The notes under the pieces are model-generated. The model worked only from the letters and a program-made list of their open reading frames with translations. It was not told the origin of the DNA and searched no databases. Positions 1 through 9,263 of a stretch of DNA of 64,000 nucleotides are shown one piece after another. The stretch is from Pseudomonas kielensis (GTDB lineage: Bacteria > Pseudomonadota > Gammaproteobacteria > Pseudomonadales > Pseudomonadaceae), in assembly GCF_014236655.1 (NCBI RefSeq), contig NZ_JACMYG010000009.1, positions 1-64,000 on the forward strand. Reading direction: 5' to 3'. Position 1 is the first letter of the stretch, and the number at the start of each line of letters is the position of its first letter. The position numbers and the translations under genes were made by a program.

Positions 1-5
1 CACAA

Positions 6-41
6 AAAAGCCCCCGGGCAATCACTCATCCGGGGGCTTTT
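6..41 (-). terminator. Intrinsic terminator downstream of zapG
   Basis: A perfect 12-bp stem (AAAAGCCCCCGG at 6-17 and CCGGGGGCTTTT at 30-41) encloses a 12-nt loop. Read on the minus strand it ends in a run of T and lies 20 bp past the zapG stop codon. The A/T flanks make it potentially bidirectional, so it could also stop a transcript entering from the left. Confidence 0.85.
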
Positions 42-61
42 GGCGATCGCCTGAAAGCGTA

Positions 62-496
62 TTACTTCTTCAGGCCGTAATGCTCATCGAGCATGCCCGG
101 TGCGTTGGGCGTTTTTGGCGCGTAGTCGCGAGGCGGTTCCTGGTCGCGCGGTGGCGTCAGGCGTTCCCGTGGGGCCTGGGCGGCATCGGCGTGCAGCGCG
201 GCCAGCAGGCGTTGGCGAGTCTGCTCGTCCAGGGCCAGGCGGTTGGCACCCTCGGCGAGGTGGTCTTGTACTTCCTGATAGCTCTGGGTGAGTTTTTTCA
301 CCAGCGTTGCGGTGCTGTTGAAGTGGGTCACCACTTCATTCTGATAGCTGTCAAAACGTTCCTGAATGTCATCCAGCTGACGTTGCGTGCTGTTAGGCAC
401 GGCATTGGGCAGCAGACGCGCAACCAGGAATCCAATAGCGACACCGGCAACCAGGGCAAGAGTCGGCAACAACCAAACTAAGAGCGAGTGTTCCAC
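62..496 (-). CDS. zapG: YhcB/ZapG family inner-membrane protein (DUF1043)
   Basis: This 144-aa protein has one N-terminal membrane segment (about residues 5-27), a long coiled coil (about 38-100) and a proline-rich charged tail. That is the layout of the YhcB/ZapG (DUF1043) family, which in Escherichia coli links cell division and envelope growth at the inner membrane. The family name rests on this architecture and on the neighbours: the same gene precedes an alpha/beta hydrolase, trpS and zapE in other pseudomonads, as I recall. It is transcribed away from the hydrolase gene and ends at a strong terminator. No enzymatic motif is visible. An alternative label is simply a membrane-anchored coiled-coil protein, but length and layout fit ZapG well. 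Confidence 0.85.
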   Translation of the reverse strand: MEHSLLVWLLPTLALVAGVAIGFLVARLLPNAVPNSTQRQLDDIQERFDSYQNEVVTHFNSTATLVKKLTQSYQEVQDHLAEGANRLALDEQTRQRLLAALHADAAQAPRERLTPPRDQEPPRDYAPKTPNAPGMLDEHYGLKK

Positions 497-642
497 GAGT
501 CCTTCCTCTATAAACGGCTTTGCTTTACGTTAACGGCTCGGACCTGCGCTGTATACCGCGACGAGATCGCAATCATGCCAGGCGCAGACTTTTAGCTAGA
601 CGAGTCGACCCTTCGAGAGGTCACGGAGTTCCTTCCTTGCTT

Positions 643-1272
643 ATGCGTGAAACCCCTGTAGAGATTGCCGGCCCGGTGGGTCAATTGGAAGCCTTGTACC
701 TGGATTCCCCCGAACCACGTGGCCTGGCGCTGATCTGCCATCCCAACCCGGTGCAGGGCGGCACCATGCTCAATAAAGTGGTTTCGACCCTGCAACGCAC
801 TGCCCGTGATGCCGGCTTGATTACTTTGCGATTCAACTACCGTGGTGTGGGCGCCAGCGCCGGCAGCCATGACATGGGCAGCGGCGAAGTTGACGATGCC
901 CAGGCGGCCGCCCAATGGCTGCGGGCCAGGCACCCGGACTTGCCGCTGACCTTGCTGGGTTTTTCCTTCGGCGGCTTTGTCGCGGCCAGCCTCGGTGGGC
1001 GCCTGGAAGCCCAGGGCGAAACCCTGGCCCGGCTGTTCATGGTGGCGCCGGCGGTGATGCGCCTGGGGGCTCAGGACCCGTTGCCGCAGCACGGCGCTCT
1101 GACCCTGATCCAGCCGGAAACCGACGAAGTGATCGACCCGCAGCTGGTTTACGATTGGTCCGCGGCCCTCGATCGCCCCCATGAGCTGCTGAAAGTGGCA
1201 GAATGCGGACACTTTTTTCACGGCAAGCTGACCGATCTCAAGGATCTGCTGCTGCCGCGCCTTTCGAATTGA
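643..1272 (+). CDS. Alpha/beta hydrolase of the COG2945 type
   Basis: This 209-aa predicted serine hydrolase has the nucleophile elbow GFSFGG (residues 106-111, Ser108), a TDEVID segment with a likely catalytic Asp161, and GHFFHGKL near the C-terminus with a likely catalytic His190. An HPNP motif at 33-36 probably shapes the oxyanion region. The substrate is unknown. The frame stays open upstream to 520, but that stretch is arginine-rich and unlike a hydrolase N-terminus, so I place the start at the ATG at 643, which gives the usual family length of about 205-210 aa. No strong ribosome binding site supports this start. It lies 24 bp before trpS and may be co-transcribed with it. Confidence 0.85.
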   Translation: MRETPVEIAGPVGQLEALYLDSPEPRGLALICHPNPVQGGTMLNKVVSTLQRTARDAGLITLRFNYRGVGASAGSHDMGSGEVDDAQAAAQWLRARHPDLPLTLLGFSFGGFVAASLGGRLEAQGETLARLFMVAPAVMRLGAQDPLPQHGALTLIQPETDEVIDPQLVYDWSAALDRPHELLKVAECGHFFHGKLTDLKDLLLPRLSN

Positions 1273-1296
1273 TTGCAGTCTGATAAGCGATTACCC

Positions 1297-2652
1297 ATGA
1301 CTACTCGTATGCGCATCCTCACCGGCATTACCACCACCGGCACCCCGCACCTGGGCAACTACGCCGGTGCGATCCGCCCGGCGATCGTCGCCAGCCGCGA
1401 CAGCAATGCCGATTCGTTCTATTTCCTGGCCGACTACCACGCCCTGATCAAGTGCGACGATCCGCTGCGCATCCAGCGCTCGCGCCTGGAAATCGCCGCG
1501 ACCTGGCTGGCCGGTGGCCTGGATGTGGACCGGGTAACCTTTTACCGTCAGTCCGATATCCCGGAAATCCCTGAGCTGACCTGGCTGCTGACCTGCGTCG
1601 CGGCCAAGGGCCTGCTCAACCGCGCGCACGCCTACAAGGCGTCGGTGGACAAGAACCTGGAGACCGGCGAAGACCCGGACGCCGGCATCACCATGGGCCT
1701 GTACAGTTACCCGGTGTTGATGGCTGCCGATATCCTGATGTTCAACGCGCACAAGGTGCCGGTCGGCCGCGACCAGATCCAGCACGTGGAAATGGCCCGC
1801 GACATCGGCCAGCGCTTCAACCACCTGTTTGGCCAGGGCAAGGAGTTTTTCACCATGCCCGAGGCGCTGATCGAAGAGAGCGTCGCCACCTTGCCCGGCC
1901 TGGATGGGCGCAAGATGTCGAAAAGCTACGACAACACCATTCCGTTGTTCACCAGCGCCAAGGACATGAAGGACGCGATCTCGCGCATCGTCACCGACTC
2001 CCGCGCCCCGGGCGAAGCCAAGGACCCGGACAACTCGCACCTGTTCACCCTGTTCCAGGCGTTCGCCACACCGGACCAAGCCGCTGAGTTCCGCAGCGAA
2101 CTGTTGCAGGGCCTGGGTTGGGGCGAGGCGAAAAACCGTCTGTTCCAGCTGCTCGACAGCGAACTGGGCGAGTCCCGCGAGCGTTATCACCAACTGATTG
2201 CACGGCCTTCGGACCTGGAAGATATTCTGCAGATCGGCGCTAAGAAAGCCCGCGCCGTGGCCACGCCGTTCCTCAACGAACTGCGTGAAGCGGTCGGCCT
2301 GCGTTCTTTCGTCAATCAGACGCAAGTCGCTGCCAGCACCAAGAAAAAAGCCGCCAAGGCCGCGCGCTTTGTCAGCTTCCGTGAAGACGACGGCAGTTTC
2401 CGCTTCCGTCTGCTGGCGGCCGATGGCGAGCAACTGTTGCTGTCGCGCAACTTTGCCGACGGTAAAACCGCGGGGCAGGTAACCAAGCAGCTGCAATCCG
2501 GCCAGGCGCTGGATGTGCGCAGTGATGACCTGGGTTTCAGCGTCTGGCTCGAAGGCGCGTGTGTCGGCGATAGCCCGGCCTTTGCCGACAGCGCTGCGCG
2601 GGACCTGGCCATCGACGCCTTGCGGGTCGCTCTGACGCCAGTTCAGGAATAA
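1297..2652 (+). CDS. trpS: Tryptophan--tRNA ligase
   Basis: This 451-aa class I aminoacyl-tRNA synthetase charges tRNA-Trp in the cytoplasm. The HIGH-like signature is TPHLGN (residues 16-21) and the KMSKS loop is at about 206-210 within [11 protein letters not shown]. The protein is more than 100 residues longer than the ~334-aa E. coli enzyme. The extra C-terminal part (from about residue 335) begins with a lysine/alanine-rich linker and forms a small additional domain, as in other Pseudomonas TrpS proteins. The ATG at 1297 is preferred over an in-frame TTG at 1273, which overlaps the end of the hydrolase gene. A terminator follows 41 bp downstream. Confidence 0.97.
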   Translation: MTTRMRILTGITTTGTPHLGNYAGAIRPAIVASRDSNADSFYFLADYHALIKCDDPLRIQRSRLEIAATWLAGGLDVDRVTFYRQSDIPEIPELTWLLTCVAAKGLLNRAHAYKASVDKNLETGEDPDAGITMGLYSYPVLMAADILMFNAHKVPVGRDQIQHVEMARDIGQRFNHLFGQGKEFFTMPEALIEESVATLPGLDGRKMSKSYDNTIPLFTSAKDMKDAISRIVTDSRAPGEAKDPDNSHLFTLFQAFATPDQAAEFRSELLQGLGWGEAKNRLFQLLDSELGESRERYHQLIARPSDLEDILQIGAKKARAVATPFLNELREAVGLRSFVNQTQVAASTKKKAAKAARFVSFREDDGSFRFRLLAADGEQLLLSRNFADGKTAGQVTKQLQSGQALDVRSDDLGFSVWLEGACVGDSPAFADSAARDLAIDALRVALTPVQE

Positions 2653-2692
2653 TCAACGGCGCGGCCCGACCAAGGGCCGATTGCCATTCTTT

Positions 2693-2723
2693 CGGGCCGT
2701 CGCTACAGTGACGGCCCGTTTTT
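2693..2723 (+). terminator. Intrinsic terminator of trpS
   Basis: CGGGCCGTC (2693-2701) pairs with GACGGCCCG (2710-2718) around an 8-nt loop and is followed by TTTTTG. It lies between trpS and zapE, so zapE probably has its own promoter or depends on read-through. Confidence 0.85.
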
Positions 2724-2742
2724 GTTGCCTTGCTAACGAATT

Positions 2743-3837
2743 ATGACGCCCCTAGAACGATATCAAGCTGATCTCAAACGTCCGGAGTTCTTCCATGACG
2801 CCGCCCAGGAAACTGCCGTGCGTCATTTGCAGCGCCTGTACGACGACCTGGTTGCGGCCTCGCAGAACAAACCGGGCCTGCTCGGCAAGCTGTTCGGCAA
2901 GAAAGACCAGGCGCCGGTCAAGGGCCTGTACTTCTGGGGCGGCGTAGGTCGCGGCAAGACTTACCTGGTCGACACCTTCTTTGAAGCGCTGCCGTTCAAG
3001 GAAAAGTCCCGGACCCACTTCCACCGCTTCATGAAGCGCGTGCACGAAGAAATGAAGACCCTCGGCGGTGAGAAGAACCCGCTGACTATCATCGCCAAGC
3101 GTTTTTCCAGCGAGGCGCGGGTCATCTGCTTCGATGAATTCTTCGTCTCCGATATCACCGACGCGATGATCCTCGGCACCTTGATGGAAGAGCTGTTCAA
3201 GAACGGCGTGACCCTGGTCGCGACGTCCAACATTGTGCCGGACGGCCTGTACAAGGACGGTCTGCAGCGTGCGCGGTTCCTGCCAGCAATTGCGCTGATC
3301 AAGCAGAACACCGACATCGTCAACGTCGACAGCGGCGTCGATTACCGCCTGCGTCACCTTGAACAAGCGGAGCTGTTCCACTTCCCGCTCGACGAAGCGT
3401 CCCACGAGAGTCTGCGCAAAAGCTTCCGCGCCCTCACGCCGGAATGCACCCAGGCCGTCGAAAACGACGTGCTGATGATCGAGAACCGGGAAATCCGTGC
3501 CCTGCGTACCTGTGACGACGTGGCCTGGTTCGACTTCCGCGAACTGTGCGACGGTCCACGCAGCCAGAATGACTACATCGAACTGGGCAAGATCTTCCAT
3601 GCCGTGTTGCTCAGTGGCGTGGAACAGATGAGCGTCACCACCGACGACATCGCCCGGCGTTTCATCAACATGGTCGACGAGTTCTACGACCGTAACGTGA
3701 AGCTGATCATTTCTGCCGAGGTCGAACTCAAAGACCTGTACACCGGCGGTCGCCTGAACTTCGAGTTCCAGCGCACCCTGAGTCGCCTGCTGGAGATGCA
3801 ATCCCACGAGTTCCTGTCGCGGGCGCATAAGCCGTAA
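2743..3837 (+). CDS. zapE: Cell division protein ZapE, AFG1-like ATPase
   Basis: This 364-aa P-loop ATPase belongs to the AFG1/LACE1 family. Walker A is GGVGRGKT (residues 66-73) and Walker B is ICFDE (128-132). In E. coli ZapE associates with the Z-ring and is needed for division under stress. The length matches the bacterial family (about 360-375 aa). It stands alone between the trpS terminator and its own terminator. The call rests on the motifs, the length and the conserved position next to trpS. Confidence 0.93.
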   Translation: MTPLERYQADLKRPEFFHDAAQETAVRHLQRLYDDLVAASQNKPGLLGKLFGKKDQAPVKGLYFWGGVGRGKTYLVDTFFEALPFKEKSRTHFHRFMKRVHEEMKTLGGEKNPLTIIAKRFSSEARVICFDEFFVSDITDAMILGTLMEELFKNGVTLVATSNIVPDGLYKDGLQRARFLPAIALIKQNTDIVNVDSGVDYRLRHLEQAELFHFPLDEASHESLRKSFRALTPECTQAVENDVLMIENREIRALRTCDDVAWFDFRELCDGPRSQNDYIELGKIFHAVLLSGVEQMSVTTDDIARRFINMVDEFYDRNVKLIISAEVELKDLYTGGRLNFEFQRTLSRLLEMQSHEFLSRAHKP

Positions 3838-3852
3838 GGTGTTTCGAAATAT

Positions 3853-3883
3853 AAAAAGGGCCTGCAATTGCAGGCCCTTTTTT
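3853..3883. terminator. Bidirectional terminator between zapE and the AraC-type gene
   Basis: The sequence is a perfect palindrome with an AAAAAGGGCCTGC left arm and a GCAGGCCCTTTTT right arm around AATT. It is A-rich on one side and T-rich on the other, and it lies between the convergent zapE and AraC-family genes, so it can end both transcripts. Confidence 0.9.
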
Positions 3884-3911
3884 ATGGTGCGCAGTACCGC
3901 TGCGGTAGCTC

Positions 3912-4907
3912 CTACGCGGCTTGCTGGAACTGCTGCCGGTACTGGTTGGGCGACAATTCGGTGTGCTGGCGGAACAGTCGGGCGAAGAAGCTCGCATCGT
4001 CGTAGCCGACTTCGTAGCTGATGGTCTTGATGCTTTTGCGGCTGCCGGACAGCAAGCCCTTGGCGGTTTCGATGCGCAGGCGTTGCAGGTAGTGCAGCGG
4101 CTTGTCGCCGGTGGCGGTCTGGAAGCGGCGCATGAAGTTGCGGATGCTCATGCCGTGCTCGCGGGCGACGTCTTCGAAGCGGAACTTGTCGGCAAAATGC
4201 TCTTCGAGCCAGTGCTGGATCTGCAGGATGATCACGTCCTGGTGCAGTTTCTGCCCGCCGAAGCCGATGCGGCCGGGGGAATAGCTGCGTTGCACTTCAT
4301 ACAGAATGTCGCGGGCCACGGCCTGGGCAATATTGGCCCCGCAGAAGCGCTCGATCAGGTAGATGTAGAGGTCGCAGGCCGAGGTGGTGCCGCCGGCGCA
4401 AAACAGGTTGTCGGCATCGGTAAGGTGCTTGTCCTTGTTGAGCTGGACCTTCGGGAAGCGCTCTTCGAAGGTGTTGAAGAAGCGCCAGTAGGTGGTTGCT
4501 TCCTTGCCATCGAGCAGGCCGGCCTCGGCCAGCCAGAACACCCCGGTCGCCTCGCCGCAGAGCACTGCGCCCCGTGCATGCTGCTCACGCAGCCACGGCA
4601 ACACCTGTGGATAACGCTGGCACAACGTCTCGAAGTCGTCCCAGAACGCCGGGAGGATGATGATGTCGGCATTTTCCAGGCCACCGTCCACCGGCATCAG
4701 CACATCGCTGAAGCTGTTGACGGGTTTGCCGTCGGGGCTGACCACGCGGGTTTCAAAGCCGGGGGTCAGGCCCTGGCCCTGTTGTTTGCCGTACCGCAGG
4801 CTGGCCAGGTGGAAAAAATCCTTGGCCTGCATGAGGGTGTAGGCAAAGACCCGGTCGATCGCCAGGATGCTGACGCGCCGCAACGGCGTAGAAGATTGGA
4901 TAGACAT
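3912..4907 (-). CDS. GlxA-family transcriptional regulator (DJ-1/PfpI plus AraC DNA-binding domain)
   Basis: This 331-aa protein has an N-terminal class-I amidotransferase-like (DJ-1/PfpI) domain (about residues 10-195) and a C-terminal AraC-type double helix-turn-helix (about 230-328). The C-terminal part includes the typical ISYEVGYDDASFFARLFR motif. Members of this architecture in Pseudomonas include regulators of glycine betaine, carnitine and choline catabolism (GbdR, CdhR), but the ligand here cannot be read from the sequence. The gene is divergent from an acyl-CoA dehydrogenase with 145 bp between the start codons, which makes that neighbour a plausible target. Confidence 0.9.
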   Translation of the reverse strand: MSIQSSTPLRRVSILAIDRVFAYTLMQAKDFFHLASLRYGKQQGQGLTPGFETRVVSPDGKPVNSFSDVLMPVDGGLENADIIILPAFWDDFETLCQRYPQVLPWLREQHARGAVLCGEATGVFWLAEAGLLDGKEATTYWRFFNTFEERFPKVQLNKDKHLTDADNLFCAGGTTSACDLYIYLIERFCGANIAQAVARDILYEVQRSYSPGRIGFGGQKLHQDVIILQIQHWLEEHFADKFRFEDVAREHGMSIRNFMRRFQTATGDKPLHYLQRLRIETAKGLLSGSRKSIKTISYEVGYDDASFFARLFRQHTELSPNQYRQQFQQAA

Positions 4908-5052
4908 AATTCAATTTATTCTTATAGGGGAAAGTGGTCACCAAGCGGCTGGATCGTCTTATTTTTTGGCGGATGTGTCCAGTGTCCCGTTGCAAGTGGG
5001 GGGATTAGTCTCTGGCATACATTTTCGTTCAACAATAACGACAGGTGCCCCG

Positions 5053-6189
5053 ATGATCCCTAGAACCTTGTTCAGCTCCGAGCACGAATTGTTTCGCGAT
5101 AGCGTGCGCACCTTCCTCGAAAAAGAGGCCGTGCCGTTTCATGCTCAGTGGGAAAAGCAGGGCTACATCGACCGCGCGTTGTGGAACAAGGCGGGGGAGG
5201 CGGGGATGCTCTGCTCCCATCTGCCGGAGGAGTACGGCGGCCTGGGGGCGGACTTTCTCTACAGCACGGTGGTGATCGAGGAGGTGGGCCGGCTGGGCTT
5301 GACCGGCATCGGCTTCTCCCTGCATTCGGACATCGTCGCGCCGTACATCCTGCATTACGGCAGTGAAGCCTTGAAACACAAATACCTGCCCAAGCTGGTT
5401 TCGGGCGAGATGGTCACGGCCATTGCCATGACCGAGCCGGGCGCGGGGTCCGATCTGCAAGGGGTGAAGACCACGGCGGTACTGGATGGCGACGAGTATG
5501 TGATCAACGGCTCGAAGACCTTTATCACCAACGGCTACCTGGCAGACCTGGTGATTGTGGTGGCCAAGACCGATCCCAAGGCCGGGGCCAAGGGCACCAG
5601 CCTGTTCCTGGTGGAAGCCGACACCCTGGGCTTTGACAAGGGTAAGCGCCTGGAAAAGGTCGGCATGAAGGCCCAGGACACTTCCGAGCTGTTCTTCCAG
5701 GACGTCCGGGTGCCCAAGGAGAACCTGCTGGGGCAGGCGGGGATGGGCTTTGCCTATCTGATGCAGGAGTTGCCACAGGAGCGCCTGACGGTTGCCATCG
5801 GCGGCCTGGCGTCGGCGGAGGCGGCGCTGCAGTGGACCCTGGATTACACCCGCGAGCGCAAGGCGTTCGGCAAGTCGATTGCGGACTTCCAGAACACCCG
5901 CTTCAAACTGGCGGAAATGGCCACCGAGATCCAGATTGGCCGGGTCTTTGTCGACCGCTGCCTGGAGCTGCACCTGCAAGGCAAGCTGGACGTGCCGACG
6001 GCGGCGATGGCCAAGTACTGGGGCACTGACCTGCAATGCAAGGTGCTCGACGAATGCGTTCAGCTGCATGGCGGCTACGGCTTCATGTGGGAATACCCGA
6101 TCGCCCGGGCCTGGGCCGATGCGCGGGTGCAGCGGATTTATGCGGGGACCAACGAGATCATGAAGGAGATCATTGCGCGTTCGCTTTGA
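5053..6189 (+). CDS. Acyl-CoA dehydrogenase, long-chain/LCAD type
   Basis: This 378-aa flavoenzyme is predicted to introduce the alpha-beta double bond in an acyl-CoA using FAD. Family signatures are AMTEPGAGSDLQG in the middle domain, QLHGGYGF and the C-terminal RIYAGTNEIMKEI. At the position where medium-chain enzymes carry the catalytic Glu (IYEGT) this protein has Ala. The base is more likely Glu243 in LPQERL, as in long-chain and isovaleryl-CoA dehydrogenases. The start at 5053 gives the normal length; the frame is open further upstream to 4867, but that stretch overlaps the divergent regulator gene. The chain length of the substrate is not decidable from sequence. Confidence 0.93.
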   Translation: MIPRTLFSSEHELFRDSVRTFLEKEAVPFHAQWEKQGYIDRALWNKAGEAGMLCSHLPEEYGGLGADFLYSTVVIEEVGRLGLTGIGFSLHSDIVAPYILHYGSEALKHKYLPKLVSGEMVTAIAMTEPGAGSDLQGVKTTAVLDGDEYVINGSKTFITNGYLADLVIVVAKTDPKAGAKGTSLFLVEADTLGFDKGKRLEKVGMKAQDTSELFFQDVRVPKENLLGQAGMGFAYLMQELPQERLTVAIGGLASAEAALQWTLDYTRERKAFGKSIADFQNTRFKLAEMATEIQIGRVFVDRCLELHLQGKLDVPTAAMAKYWGTDLQCKVLDECVQLHGGYGFMWEYPIARAWADARVQRIYAGTNEIMKEIIARSL

Positions 6190-6210
6190 CTCGCGTTGCC
6201 GGCACGGACG

Positions 6211-6281
6211 CAATCGCGGGCAAGCCCGCTCCCACAGGTAGGGTGTGATCCTCTGTGGGAGCGGCGGTGCGACGATTCGAG
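6211..6281. repeat. REP doublet (REPIN) between convergent genes
   Basis: Two REP sequences face each other: CGCGGGCAAGCCCGCTCCCA within 6211-6238, and CTGTGGGAGCGGCGGTGCG at 6253-6271 continuing to about 6281. The outer halves share TGTGGGAGCGG, while the inner parts belong to two different REP subtypes. It sits between the convergent acyl-CoA dehydrogenase and aldo/keto reductase genes and probably also forms a hairpin in their transcripts. Confidence 0.75.
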
Positions 6282-6295
6282 GGTCTAGAGGCCGA

Positions 6296-7336
6296 TCACG
6301 GCGCCGGGTTCGGGTGATCCTTGTGGATCGCCTCGATCCCCGCCAGCACTTCATCCGACAGCTTCAGGTCGAAGCTGGCAATGTTGCTGTCCAGTTGTTC
6401 GATCGTGGTTGCCCCGATGATGTTGCTGGTGACGAACGGTTGCTGGGTGACGAAGGCCAGGGCCATTTGTGCCGGGTCCAGGCCGTGTTCACGGGCCAGG
6501 GCGACGTAGCGGCTGCAGGCTGCTTCCGATTGTGGGTTGAAATAGCGACTGAAGCGGCTGTAGAGGCTCAGGCGGCCTTTTGCCGGGCGCGCGCCACCTT
6601 CGTACTTGCCTGACAGGAAGCCGAACGCCAGCGGCGAGTAGGCGAGCAGGCCGCATTGTTCACGGATGGCGATTTCCGCCAGGCCCACTTCAAAGCTGCG
6701 GTTGAGCAGGTTGTAGGGGTTTTGGATGCTCACCGCACGCGGCCAGCCACGGGCTTCGGCCAGGGCGAGAAAACGCATGGTGCCCCATGGGGTTTCGTTG
6801 GACAGGCCAATGTGGCGGATCTTGCCGGCCTTGACCTGTTCATCCAGGGCTTCGAGGGTGTCTTCCAGTGGTGTCAGGTTGACTTCGCTCTTGTGCTTGT
6901 AGCCCAGTTGGCCAAAAAAGTTGGTGCTGCGCTCTGGCCAATGCAACTGGTAGAGGTCGATCCAGTCGGTCTGCAGGCGCTTGAGGCTGGCGTCCAGGGC
7001 CTGGACGATGTGTTCGCGGTTGTGCTTGAGGTGACCATCGCGAATATAGTCGATGGTATTGCCGGGACCGGCGATCTTGCTGGCCAGGATCCAGTCGGCG
7101 CGGTCTCCACGGCTCTTGAAGTAGTTGCCGATGTAGCGTTCGGTGCTGGCGTAGGTTTCTGCCTTCGGCGGGACCGGGTACATCTCGGCGGTGTCGATGA
7201 AATTGATCCCGGCGCTCTTGGCTCGTTCGATCTGTGCGAAGGCCTCTGCCTCGCTGTTTTGCTCACCCCAGGTCATGGTTCCGAGGCAGATGGCGCTCAC
7301 ATTCAGATCGGTGCGGCCTAGCTGGCGATAGTCCAT
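6296..7336 (-). CDS. NADP(H)-dependent aldo/keto reductase, Tas family
   Basis: This 346-aa cytoplasmic oxidoreductase has the aldo/keto reductase catalytic tetrad: Asp48 in NFIDTAEMY, Tyr53, Lys87 in ASKI and His132 in LYQLHWPE. The insertion and length match the E. coli Tas subfamily. The start at 7336 is supported by AAGGGAG just upstream on the minus strand; an open extension to 7390 lacks such a site. The physiological substrate is unknown. The position next to rplM-rpsI is shared with other pseudomonads, as I recall. Confidence 0.92.
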   Translation of the reverse strand: MDYRQLGRTDLNVSAICLGTMTWGEQNSEAEAFAQIERAKSAGINFIDTAEMYPVPPKAETYASTERYIGNYFKSRGDRADWILASKIAGPGNTIDYIRDGHLKHNREHIVQALDASLKRLQTDWIDLYQLHWPERSTNFFGQLGYKHKSEVNLTPLEDTLEALDEQVKAGKIRHIGLSNETPWGTMRFLALAEARGWPRAVSIQNPYNLLNRSFEVGLAEIAIREQCGLLAYSPLAFGFLSGKYEGGARPAKGRLSLYSRFSRYFNPQSEAACSRYVALAREHGLDPAQMALAFVTQQPFVTSNIIGATTIEQLDSNIASFDLKLSDEVLAGIEAIHKDHPNPAP

Positions 7337-7581
7337 CGGGTGCTCCCTTGGCAAAACAATCATAAAAGCAGGTTGAAAAATTTTTCGCAATCTGCATAAT
7401 TGCGCACCTCTTTCTGCAGTGGAAGTGATGCGCCGCCGCCGAAGAATCTTGCCGTTGAACGGACGCGCCGACCCGAGCCCCCGATAGCGTCTGTACCCGG
7501 CTGCCTTTGACTTGTCAAAGTACGCACTATTCAGTAAGATCCGCCGTCTAATTTACAGGGCGGCCCCTGAGGCTATAAAGA

Positions 7582-8010
7582 ATGAAAACTTTTACTGCTA
7601 AACCGGAAACAGTACAGCGCGACTGGTTTGTCGTCGACGCTGCAGGTCAGACCCTGGGTCGTCTGGCCACCGAAATCGCGAGCCGTCTGCGTGGCAAGCA
7701 TAAAGCTGAGTACACTCCTCACGTTGACACCGGCGACTACATCGTCGTTATCAATGCCGAGCAGATTCGTGTAACCGGTGCTAAAACCACCGACAAAATC
7801 TACTACTCCCACTCCGGTTTCCCGGGCGGCATCAAGTCGATCAACTTCGAAAAGCTGATCGCTAAAGCCCCTGAGCGCGTGATCGAGACCGCGGTTAAAG
7901 GCATGCTGCCTAAGAACCCACTGGGTCGCGACATGTATCGTAAGCTGAAAGTCTATGCGGGCGCTGTTCACCCTCATACTGCTCAGCAGCCCCAAGAACT
8001 GAAGTTTTAA
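7582..8010 (+). CDS. rplM: 50S ribosomal protein L13
   Basis: This 142-aa protein has the exact bacterial L13 length and recognisable segments such as [15 protein letters not shown] and [11 protein letters not shown]. It is one of the early-assembling large-subunit proteins. It is followed after 14 bp by rpsI, forming the usual L13-S9 operon. Upstream, TTGACT at 7507-7512 with a TATTCA-like element at 7528-7533 could be the promoter, though the 15-bp spacer is short. The region between the promoter and the start codon is GC-rich. Confidence 0.99.
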   Translation: MKTFTAKPETVQRDWFVVDAAGQTLGRLATEIASRLRGKHKAEYTPHVDTGDYIVVINAEQIRVTGAKTTDKIYYSHSGFPGGIKSINFEKLIAKAPERVIETAVKGMLPKNPLGRDMYRKLKVYAGAVHPHTAQQPQELKF

Positions 8011-8024
8011 CGGAATAGTTCATT

Positions 8025-8417
8025 ATGTCGGCGACTCAAAATTACGGCACTGGCCGTCGCAAGACCGCAACCGCACGCGTTTTCCTGCGTCCGGGCACTG
8101 GTAACATCTCCATCAACAACCGTTCGCTGGATAATTTCTTCGGTCGCGAAACTGCCCGCATGGTAGTTCGTCAGCCGCTGGAATTGACTGAGACTGTCGA
8201 GAAGTTCGACATCTACGTCACCGTGATCGGTGGTGGTGTAAGTGGTCAAGCTGGCGCAATCCGCCACGGCATCACTCGCGCTCTGATGGATTACGACGAA
8301 ACTCTGCGCGGTGCACTGCGTAAAGCTGGCTTCGTAACCCGTGACGCGCGTGAAGTTGAACGTAAGAAAGTTGGTCTGCGTAAAGCGCGTAAGCGTCCGC
8401 AGTACTCGAAGCGTTAA
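8025..8417 (+). CDS. rpsI: 30S ribosomal protein S9
   Basis: This 130-aa small-subunit protein has the S9 hallmarks [15 protein letters not shown] at the N-terminus and the basic tail ending KRPQYSKR, which reaches the P-site tRNA in the ribosome. It is the second gene of the rplM-rpsI operon and is followed immediately by an intrinsic terminator, so the operon ends here. Confidence 0.99.
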   Translation: MSATQNYGTGRRKTATARVFLRPGTGNISINNRSLDNFFGRETARMVVRQPLELTETVEKFDIYVTVIGGGVSGQAGAIRHGITRALMDYDETLRGALRKAGFVTRDAREVERKKVGLRKARKRPQYSKR

Positions 8418-8436
8418 TTCGCTTTCGCGTTCAAAG

Positions 8437-8468
8437 CGCCCAGTCTCCTCGCGGAGCTGGGCGTTTTT
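8437..8468 (+). terminator. Intrinsic terminator of rplM-rpsI
   Basis: CGCCCAG (8437-8443) pairs with CTGGGCG (8457-8463), with extra pairing CTCC/GGAG inside the loop, followed by TTTTTT. It begins 20 bp after the rpsI stop codon. Confidence 0.9.
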
Positions 8469-8496
8469 TATGGGCGATGATTTTTGGTGTGACAAC

Positions 8497-8523
8497 TTGC
8501 CACATCCGCAGAGGCCCTATACT
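8497..8523 (+). promoter_or_regulatory. Possible petABC promoter
   Basis: TTGCCA (8497-8502) and TATACT (8518-8523) resemble -35 and -10 elements, but the spacer is only 15 bp. They lie between the rpsI terminator and petA, where a promoter is needed, and leave a leader of about 140 nt. This is a weak inference from the motif alone. Confidence 0.35.
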
Positions 8524-8669
8524 ACAAGGCTTGGCGGTACCCTCGGGTGGTAATTACCTTGTCAGAATTGGGGCTTTTCATTACCATTCTGCAAAATTTT
8601 TATAAGTTCAGATTTTTACTTAGTAGATGCCTGATTTAACAGGCCACAAAGCTGATGGGAGAGGACTGG

Positions 8670-9263
8670 ATGAGCAATGACGGCGTGAATACAGGCCGGC
8701 GTCGCTTCTTGGTAGCAGCCACATCCGTGGTGGGTGCTGCAGGAGCGGTGGGGGCTGCGGTCCCGTTCGTGGGGTCGTGGTTTCCCAGTGCCAAGGCGAA
8801 AGCCGCAGGTGCACCGGTGAAAGTGAATGTCAGCAAAATCGAGCCAGGTCAGCAAATGATTGCCGAATGGCGCGGTCAGCCGGTATTCATCGTCCGCCGC
8901 ACCCAGGAGATTCTGGGGAACCTGACGAAGATCGAGGGGGATCTCTCTGATCCGGACTCCAAGGCCTCGGTACAACCGACCTACGTGGATCCCAAGACGC
9001 GTTCGATCAAGCCGGAAGTGCTGCTGCTGATCGGTATCTGCACGCACCTGGGCTGTTCACCGACCTTCCGTCCAGAAGTGGCGCCGGCCGACCTCGGTCC
9101 AAAATGGGTGGGCGGCTACTTCTGCCCTTGCCATGGCTCCCACTACGACCTGGCTGGCCGTGTCTTCAAATCGCAGCCTGCGCCTTTGAACCTGCCAGTT
9201 CCCCCGCATTCCTATGAGTCGGACGACATCATTGTCGTCGGCGTCGATACGGAGAACGCGTGA
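8670..9263 (+). CDS. petA: Ubiquinol-cytochrome c reductase, Rieske iron-sulfur subunit
   Basis: This 197-aa subunit of the cytochrome bc1 complex passes electrons from ubiquinol to cytochrome c1 in the cytoplasmic membrane. The [2Fe-2S] cluster ligands lie in CTHLGC (124-129) and CPCHGSH (152-158). A twin-arginine sequence (GRRRFL, 9-14) followed by a hydrophobic stretch shows Tat-dependent export with a retained anchor. The ATG at 8670 follows a good GAGAGGA site, so the in-frame ATG at 8655 is rejected. The stop overlaps the petB start (ATGA). Confidence 0.97.
   Translation: MSNDGVNTGRRRFLVAATSVVGAAGAVGAAVPFVGSWFPSAKAKAAGAPVKVNVSKIEPGQQMIAEWRGQPVFIVRRTQEILGNLTKIEGDLSDPDSKASVQPTYVDPKTRSIKPEVLLLIGICTHLGCSPTFRPEVAPADLGPKWVGGYFCPCHGSHYDLAGRVFKSQPAPLNLPVPPHSYESDDIIVVGVDTENA

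Noticed and set aside
7507..7540. Strong promoter in front of rplM
   Set aside because: TTGACT is convincing, but the candidate -10 elements are 15 or 22 bp away, so I mention it only in the gene entry.
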